Below are positions 6,449-10,287 of a DNA stretch of 10,287 nt, in pieces. Every line of letters begins with the position of its first letter. Within the stretch, counting starts at the first letter, position 1. The DNA is taken from assembly GCA_049975065.1 (NCBI GenBank), contig JBNGDN010000073.1, one strand, 5' to 3'. The translations under genes were made by a program, and so were the position numbers. The notes beneath the pieces were generated by a model. It was given only the letters and a program-made list of their open reading frames with translations, was not told the origin of the DNA and ran no database searches. This stretch comes from Hydrogenovibrio sp049975065 (GTDB lineage: Bacteria; Pseudomonadota; Gammaproteobacteria; Thiomicrospirales; Thiomicrospiraceae).

Positions 6449-7580
6449 GGCGTCTCTCCTGCGGTGTCTCCGATGGTGTGGAGGCGTGGGATTCTGTTTC
6501 GGATACTGGGCTATCGTCGCCTGTTTTACCTTCTTTTCGAGCCGCTCTCGCGGCGTCTTCGTCTTTACGCTTCTGGTATTCTTTTTCCAGAATGGCAAAT
6601 TCCGAGTCAATTTCATCAAAGGTGCGATCCCAATCTTCATCGTCTTCCAACTGGTCGGCATAGCGGTCGTCAAACTCGGGTTCGTCTGCCTGTTCCGTTG
6701 GGGCTTGGCGTTGGCTGGATGACGCTGGCGTCGCATCCGCTTTGGCGCGGCTGGCCTGGTAGTCTTCCGCTTCGTAAGCAAATTCGTCGTCGTCTTCAAA
6801 CGGATGGTTGTCGTCGGAGGTGGATTCCTTTTCCGACTTGCGCCGCGCCTTGAGGACGGCCGCACCGACCAAAATGCCGGCTTCGTACAACAGCCACATG
6901 GGAATCGCTAAGAGGGTTTGCGAAACAATGTCGGGCGGTGTCAGCAGCATGCCGATGACAAACGCCGCTACGACGATGTACGGGCGGGCATGGGAGAGCT
7001 TTTGCGGTGACACCATGCCGGTCAGAATAAGCAGCACCACGACAATCGGGACTTCAAACGCCAGGCCGAAAGCAAAGAACATTTTAATGACAAAATCGAG
7101 GTAGAGTGCAATGTCCGTGGCAACAGTAACGCCTTCCGGTGCGGCCGTGGATAAGAATCCGAACACCAGCGGGAAAACAGCGTAATAGGCAAAGGCTCCG
7201 CCCGCGTAGAAGAGGAAAGAGCTGAAGAAAAGCAAAGGGCCGACCAGCTGGCGTTCATGTTTGTAGAGTGCCGGGGCAATAAAGGCCCACAGCTGGTAAA
7301 GCAAAAACGGCATGGCCAGATAAATGGCGAGCACCAAGCTCAGTTTGAAGGGTGTCAGGAAGGGCGATGCCACGCCGGTGGCGATCATGCTGGTACCTTC
7401 CGGCAAGAAGCGTGACAGCGGCTCGGAAATGTAAAGGTAGAGGTCGTTCGCAAACGGGAAGAGGAAAACGAACAAAACCAGTATTGCCAAGATGCCTTTT
7501 GTTACGGCATTGCGCAATTCCAGCAGATGCTGGACGAGGGTCATTTCCTTGTCGTTCGGCGGTAGGGCGCTGTCGCTCAT
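6330..7580 (-). CDS. tatC: TatC, twin-arginine translocase receptor subunit, with a long acidic C-terminal tail
   Basis: TatC is the inner-membrane receptor that, with TatB, recognises the twin-arginine signal of folded proteins before TatA forms the translocation path. Residues 1-245 match E. coli TatC closely with six membrane segments: HLLELR near 18-23, MIATGVASPFLTPFKL at 65-80, LWAFIAPALYKHER at 97-110, AFGLAFEVPIV at 170-180, and MLLTPPDIVSQTLLAIPMWLLYE at 211-233 (last two segments). The family usually ends near residue 250. Here about 170 more residues follow: an acidic, apparently disordered tail (30 Asp/Glu among residues 256-335), a charged probable helix (about 317-352), and a Gln/Ser/Asp/Asn-rich end. 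The start overlaps the tatB stop as ATGA, giving coupled translation. The last 39 codons overlap the DUF255 gene in another frame. Confidence 0.96.
   Translation of the reverse strand: MSDSALPPNDKEMTLVQHLLELRNAVTKGILAILVLFVFLFPFANDLYLYISEPLSRFLPEGTSMIATGVASPFLTPFKLSLVLAIYLAMPFLLYQLWAFIAPALYKHERQLVGPLLFFSSFLFYAGGAFAYYAVFPLVFGFLSTAAPEGVTVATDIALYLDFVIKMFFAFGLAFEVPIVVVLLILTGMVSPQKLSHARPYIVVAAFVIGMLLTPPDIVSQTLLAIPMWLLYEAGILVGAAVLKARRKSEKESTSDDNHPFEDDDEFAYEAEDYQASRAKADATPASSSQRQAPTEQADEPEFDDRYADQLEDDEDWDRTFDEIDSEFAILEKEYQKRKDEDAARAARKEGKTGDDSPVSETESHASTPSETPQERRHADDSDRHPQMDSKDSTQAQSQNQNQDPSQDASPNRSDR
6456..6460 (-). promoter_or_regulatory. Ribosome binding site for the DUF255 gene, inside tatC
   Basis: AGGAG on the minus strand, seven bases before the ATG at 6448. 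It is the best Shine-Dalgarno sequence around this gene and decides the start, although it lies within the coding sequence for the TatC tail. No ATG in this frame lies between 6448 and the start of the conserved domain. Confidence 0.6.
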
Positions 7581-8080
7581 GATGGCTGTTTCACTTCTTG
7601 AGAAGCCTGGCTGGGAGCAGCCCCTTGCGCTGAGTTGGATGCCGTTGCCGGAGCCTTTTCGGGCGAATCGGTTTGGGGAGTGGCGGCTTTCGCTGTGTCG
7701 GTTTTTGGCGCATCGGGTAACACCGGTTGGGCTGGAGCACGGTTGTACTGTGAGCCTTCAACTGGCTGGTTAGGATCCTGGCCGAAGGGGCGGGCGATTT
7801 CGTCGATGCCGTAGTCTTCTTGAAGCTGTGACAGGTCATTTTTCAGCGAGTGGCTGACGGATTCGATCTGGCGGCGCTCTTCTTCAATGTTGATGGAATG
7901 TTGCAGCTCCTGAACCGTTTCGCTGATTTCAGAGTTGTCTTTGACGGAGTTGATGAAACGCTTGGTCTTGCCGATAAATTGACCGATTTTACGCGCCACT
8001 TCCGGCATGCGCTCAGGGCCAATTACAATGAGTGTAATGACCAGGATGACGATGATTTCCAAAAAACCAATATCAAACAT
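7577..8080 (-). CDS. tatB: TatB, twin-arginine translocase subunit
   Basis: A 167-residue protein with the TatB layout: MFDIGFLEI start with the conserved Glu8, one N-terminal membrane helix (about 5-20), the Gly21-Pro22 hinge in GPERMPEVAR, an amphipathic helix to about residue 45, a charged helical stretch to about 90, then a disordered Pro/Ala/Gln/Ser-rich tail. The MFDIGF start and GPxRxPE hinge separate it from TatA. TatB binds TatC and makes up the substrate receptor. It lies 83 bp after tatA, where a small 5-bp stem-loop occurs, and overlaps tatC by 4 bp. A weak AGG ribosome site lies nine to ten bases before the ATG. Confidence 0.95.
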   Translation of the reverse strand: MFDIGFLEIIVILVITLIVIGPERMPEVARKIGQFIGKTKRFINSVKDNSEISETVQELQHSINIEEERRQIESVSHSLKNDLSQLQEDYGIDEIARPFGQDPNQPVEGSQYNRAPAQPVLPDAPKTDTAKAATPQTDSPEKAPATASNSAQGAAPSQASQEVKQPS

Positions 8081-8112
8081 TTACGCTTGCCTATTCAGTG
8101 GGTGTTTCAATA

Positions 8113-8128
8113 AACGCTGGGATGCGTT
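8113..8128 (-). other. Small stem-loop between tatA and tatB
   Basis: On the minus strand AACGC and GCGTT pair around a six-base loop, followed by TATT. The stem is only 5 bp, and the downstream run is not a T-tract. It is too weak to call a terminator, but it lies where partial transcript loss or processing would favour TatA over TatB, as tat systems need. Confidence 0.25.
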
Positions 8129-8163
8129 GTGCCGTTGGCCGACCTTGTCAAGAACCGTTTTCG

Positions 8164-8457
8164 TTAGGCCTTTGGTTCGTCTTTTTTGGCGCCGTCTTTT
8201 GAGTCGGTGGTGGACGAGGCGGTTTGGGTCGATTCGGACTTATTCTCGGCTTTGACGTCAAAAACGTTTTCACCTTCTTTCTTTTCCAGCGCTTGTTCGG
8301 CGACTTTTTCGTCTTTATTTTCGTCTTCGGCGACCGCTTTTTTGAAGCCTTTAATGGCACCGCCAAGATCGGAGCCGACATTTTTGAGGCGTTTCGCGCC
8401 AAATAGAACCAATACGATGGCGAGAATGATAAGTAGTTGCCAGATGCTGATGCCCAT
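8164..8457 (-). CDS. tatA: TatA, twin-arginine translocase pore-forming subunit
   Basis: A 97-residue protein with the typical TatA start MGISIWQLLIILAIVLVLFG: a single short membrane helix (about 5-19), Phe19-Gly20 at the hinge, then an amphipathic helix with KRLKNVGSDLGGAIKGFKKAV (22-42), and a hydrophilic Lys/Glu/Ser/Asp-rich tail. This matches E. coli TatA nearly residue for residue up to the tail. TatA oligomerises at the TatBC receptor to let folded proteins cross the inner membrane. GGAG lies nine bases before the ATG, and a good promoter lies upstream, so tatA is probably the first gene of a tatABC-DUF255-peptidase unit. Confidence 0.96.
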   Translation of the reverse strand: MGISIWQLLIILAIVLVLFGAKRLKNVGSDLGGAIKGFKKAVAEDENKDEKVAEQALEKKEGENVFDVKAENKSESTQTASSTTDSKDGAKKDEPKA

Positions 8458-8504
8458 TTTGTTTTTCTCCAGTAAAAGGGTGGCCTTTCATAAAATGACC
8501 GCTA

Positions 8505-8534
8505 ATAATAGCAGAGTATGAAGGTGCTTTTCAA
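8505..8534 (-). promoter_or_regulatory. Sigma70-type promoter of the tat operon
   Basis: On the minus strand TTGAAA (8534-8529), an 18-base spacer, then TATTAT (8510-8505) preceded by TGC, an extended -10 element. Transcription would start near 8498, giving a leader of about 40 bases with the tatA ribosome site. It lies in the 135-bp gap after hinT, so tat expression need not depend on the his promoter, though read-through is possible because no terminator is evident between them. Confidence 0.6.
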
Positions 8535-8592
8535 TCGACTTTGTGCCTGTTGGACGTGAAAGGCTGTTCGAGGTTGGTGGATGCCCTAGCGG

Positions 8593-8913
8593 TTATTCGC
8601 CAAGCAGGTGTATGTGAACGTGGAAGACCTCTTGCCCACCGGACTCGCCGGTATTGATTTGGGTTTTAAATCCGTCCAACCCATGGGTTTGTGCCAATTG
8701 GGGCAGAAGCAACATCATGTGTCCCATCAGGTCTTTGTCTTCCGGTGCCAGCTCGAAAAGTGTGGGGATGGGTTTTTTGGGGATGACCAGCAGGTGAACA
8801 CGGGCTTTGGGGTTGATGTCTTTAATGACAATGCATTTTTCATCTTCATAGACGATTTCGGAAGGGATTTCCTTGTCGATGATTTGGCTGAAAATGGTTT
8901 TTTCAGGCGTCAT
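8593..8913 (-). CDS. hinT: HinT-like HIT-family purine nucleotide phosphoramidase, short C-terminus
   Basis: A 106-residue histidine-triad protein. Members hydrolyse adenosine 5'-phosphoramidates and related nucleotide adducts in the cytoplasm. Visible: EKTIFSQIIDKEIPSEIVYED at the N-terminus, DINPKARVHLLVIPKKPIPT (32-51), QINTGESGGQEV with Asn87 and Gln94, and the triad HVHIH at 98-102. The start at 8913 has AAGGAA eight bases upstream and overlaps hisE by 11 bp; a longer open frame to 8985 lies inside hisE and is not used. The protein stops at HLLGE, four residues after the triad, whereas E. coli HinT goes on for about 14 more. The bases after the stop still encode PLGHPP, much like the family tail, so the end may have been lost through a nonsense change or a sequence error. 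Confidence 0.9.
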   Translation of the reverse strand: MTPEKTIFSQIIDKEIPSEIVYEDEKCIVIKDINPKARVHLLVIPKKPIPTLFELAPEDKDLMGHMMLLLPQLAQTHGLDGFKTQINTGESGGQEVFHVHIHLLGE

Positions 8914-9286
8914 GGTTTTGTTCCTTTGGTTGGTTAGAGTCGTTTTGTGAACGGCTCGCTTTTTCATCATGGCCGGATAGGCCAAAACGTCTTTGTAATT
9001 CTTGAGTCACATTCCGGCTGGAACGTCCTTGCTGGGACAGTAATATCAGTGTATGAAACCAGAGGTCGGCCACTTCATAGACCAGATTGTCGGTGTTGCC
9101 AGTGTGTTCGGCGTCTTTGGCGGCCATCACGGTTTCGGTGGCTTCTTCGCCAACTTTTTTTAGAATTTTGTCGATGCCTTTGGCGTAGAGGCTGGCCACG
9201 TAGGAGCTGTCGGGGGATTCGGACTTGCGGGCTTCCAAAACTGCGTCAAGTTGCGACAGTATGTCATTCTTTATCTGATCGCTCAC
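8903..9286 (-). CDS. hisE: HisE, phosphoribosyl-ATP pyrophosphatase (GTG start)
   Basis: Second step of histidine synthesis: removes pyrophosphate from phosphoribosyl-ATP to give phosphoribosyl-AMP. The 127-residue protein shows the family core SYVASLYAKGIDKILKKVGEEATETVMAAK (28-57) with the Glu cluster that binds Mg2+, and NLVYEVADLWFHTLILLSQQG (67-87). The start is GTG at 9286, overlapping the hisF TGA as GTGA, which suggests coupled translation; a longer frame to 9409 lies inside hisF, and no ATG occurs before the core. The last 25 or so residues (Ser/Asn/Gln/Lys-rich) extend past the compact fold and overlap hinT by 11 bp. It is a stand-alone HisE, not fused to HisI, and no hisI lies between it and hisF. 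Confidence 0.94.
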   Translation of the reverse strand: MSDQIKNDILSQLDAVLEARKSESPDSSYVASLYAKGIDKILKKVGEEATETVMAAKDAEHTGNTDNLVYEVADLWFHTLILLSQQGRSSRNVTQELQRRFGLSGHDEKASRSQNDSNQPKEQNHDA

Positions 9287-10056
9287 AAGCGCACCTCGAT
9301 TCCAGATTGCTGCATCATAGCTTTCGCTTCCTGTATGGTGTGTTCGCCAAAGTGGAAAATGCTGGCGGCCAAAACGGCTTCCGCGTGACCGAGCTGAATG
9401 CCATCGCAAAGGTGCGCCAGTTCCCCTACGCCACCGGAGGCAATGACAGGAATTTTAACACTATCGGCGATGCGACGTGTGAGTTCAATGTCGAAACCGC
9501 TTTTGGTGCCGTCACGATCCATGCTGGTGACGAGCAACTCACCGGCACCGAGCGCTTCCATTTTCTGCGCCCATTCGATGGCGTCGATGCCGGTTTCTTT
9601 GCGGCCGCCGTGGGTGAAGATTTCCCATTTGTCGGGTTCGCCGTTTGGGCTGACTTTTTTGGCGTCGATGGCGACGACAATGCACTGAGAGCCAAAGGTG
9701 TCGCAGGCTTCTTGCACAAAGCCGGGATTAAAAATAGCCGCCGAATTGATGGCGACTTTGTCGGCACCGGCGTTGAGCATTTTGCGAATGTCATCAAGGG
9801 AGCGGATGCCGCCACCGACGGTTAGGGGGATGAACACTTGGCTGGCGACTTCTTCGACCACGTGAACGATGGTGTCACGGTCATGGGCGGTGGCGGTGAT
9901 GTCTAAAAAGGTGATTTCATCGGCGCCTTGTTGGTCGTAGCGTTTGGCGACTTCGACCGGGTCGCCGGCGTCGCGGATGTCCACAAACTGAACACCTTTG
10001 ACGACACGACCGTTATCGACGTCCAAGCAGGGAATAATGCGTTTCGCTAGACTCAT
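9283..10056 (-). CDS. hisF: HisF, imidazole glycerol phosphate synthase cyclase subunit
   Basis: A 257-residue (beta/alpha)8 barrel that uses ammonia from its partner HisH to turn PRFAR into imidazole glycerol phosphate and AICAR. Catalytic Asp12 (IIPCLDVD) and Asp131 (VVAIDAKK) are present, as are the phosphate-binding loops VGGGIRS at 80-86, AINSAA at 102-107, and ASGGVGE with a later AAS motif. SMDRDGTKSGFD near 180-190 is also typical. The length is normal. AAGGA seven bases before the ATG supports the start. It follows hisA after 10 bp and overlaps hisE by 4 bp; hisH is not in the window and probably lies beyond the right edge. Confidence 0.97.
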   Translation of the reverse strand: MSLAKRIIPCLDVDNGRVVKGVQFVDIRDAGDPVEVAKRYDQQGADEITFLDITATAHDRDTIVHVVEEVASQVFIPLTVGGGIRSLDDIRKMLNAGADKVAINSAAIFNPGFVQEACDTFGSQCIVVAIDAKKVSPNGEPDKWEIFTHGGRKETGIDAIEWAQKMEALGAGELLVTSMDRDGTKSGFDIELTRRIADSVKIPVIASGGVGELAHLCDGIQLGHAEAVLAASIFHFGEHTIQEAKAMMQQSGIEVRL

Positions 10057-10066
10057 GCGTGGGTCC

Positions 10067-10287
10067 TTATGCCTTGGACAGTTCGTCGGAAAGGGTTTGG
10101 CCTTCTCGGAAGTTCAAAGAGCCTTCGTAAATGGCGCGCCCAGTGATAGCGCCGGTAACGCCGTCGGATTCGATGGTGGCCAAGGCGCGAATGTCATCCA
10201 GATTGGTGATGCCGCCGGAAGCGATGATGGGGATGTTTAGGGCTTGCGCCAAGGCTTGGGTGGCTTCGATATTGACGCCTTGCATCA
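10067..10287 (-). CDS. hisA: HisA, ProFAR isomerase (C-terminal fragment)
   Basis: The last 72 codons plus two bases of a further codon; the gene enters from the right edge. HisA isomerises ProFAR to PRFAR, the substrate of HisF. MQGVNIEATQALAQAL follows the RDGM-type segment of the family, and ASGGITNLDDI and GAITGRAIYEGSLNF are the C-terminal phosphate-binding parts of the barrel. The partial codon (TG at 10287-10286) fits another Met, as in the DGMMQGVN form seen in non-enteric Gammaproteobacteria. The ATG at 10285 is therefore internal and not a start. It is 10 bp upstream of hisF. Confidence 0.93.
   Translation of the reverse strand, partial: MQGVNIEATQALAQALNIPIIASGGITNLDDIRALATIESDGVTGAITGRAIYEGSLNFREGQTLSDELSKA

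Noticed and set aside
6449..6865. Upstream extension of the DUF255 gene to give an 802-residue protein
   Set aside because: The added 139 residues lie wholly over tatC, are low-complexity Lys/Arg/Pro/Thr, and have no family match; the ribosome site supports the ATG at 6448.
8914..8985. Longer HinT with 24 more N-terminal residues
   Set aside because: The extra part lies in hisE, is unlike HIT proteins, and the ATG at 8913 has a good AAGGAA ribosome site.
9287..9409. Longer HisE starting at an ATG within hisF
   Set aside because: The added residues do not match HisE, and the GTG at 9286 forms a neat GTGA overlap with the hisF stop.
8947..9825. Plus-strand open frame of 292 codons opposite hisE and hisF
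   Set aside because: It is antisense to two clear his genes and its translation has no recognisable domain; such frames are common opposite GC-rich genes.
1..10287. Mobile element, CRISPR array, defence island, tRNA or rRNA
   Set aside because: No transposase, integrase, regularly spaced repeats, terminal inverted repeats or RNA gene sequences were seen; all genes belong to housekeeping or conserved families.

Overview
This window is a stretch of ordinary chromosome from a gammaproteobacterium that is probably not an enteric. The protein sequences (TatABC, BioH/BioF/BioB, HisA/HisF, HinT) look like those of free-living Gammaproteobacteria, and the order hisA-hisF-hisE-(hinT)-tatABC is a lineage-typical arrangement. 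A sulfur-oxidising Thiotrichales/Thiomicrospira-type host is possible, but the sequence does not prove it. All genes except the comF-family gene are on the minus strand. The assembly contains a run of 100 N (2680-2779) inside bioB.

Layout, in the direction of minus-strand transcription (right to left). A histidine-biosynthesis block enters from the right edge: hisA (3' end only), hisF and hisE, followed by the HIT-family gene hinT, tightly packed with 4-11 bp overlaps. After a 135-bp gap that carries a good sigma70-type promoter come tatA, tatB and tatC, the twin-arginine protein translocase. A DUF255/thioredoxin-fold protein (SSP411/YyaL-like) starts inside the tatC 3' end, and a membrane zinc metallopeptidase (YugP/Zn_peptidase_2-like) overlaps its 3' end. 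These five genes probably form one transcription unit concerned with protein export and the cell envelope.

A ComF/GntX-type phosphoribosyltransferase gene lies on the plus strand. It converges with the peptidase gene and is divergent from the biotin operon. The 68-74 bp between comF and bioB holds a TATAAT box, a Shine-Dalgarno sequence for bioB and a 29-bp imperfect palindrome. The biotin operon then runs bioB-bioF-bioH-bioC (bioC cut by the left edge). It covers pimeloyl-ACP synthesis (BioC, BioH), condensation to 8-amino-7-oxononanoate (BioF) and the final sulfur insertion (BioB); bioA and bioD are not in the window.

No mobile element, CRISPR array, rRNA or tRNA is visible, and no new multi-gene system is evident. 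The points most worth a second look are: the 119-bp out-of-phase overlap between an unusual acidic TatC tail and the basic N-terminus of the DUF255 protein, which carries a possible twin-arginine signal just behind the tat genes; seven copies of the palindromic octamer CAGGCCTG; a stop codon that cuts HinT just after its active-site histidines while family-like residues continue downstream; and clear evidence that the 100-N gap is a placeholder for roughly 385 missing bases of bioB.
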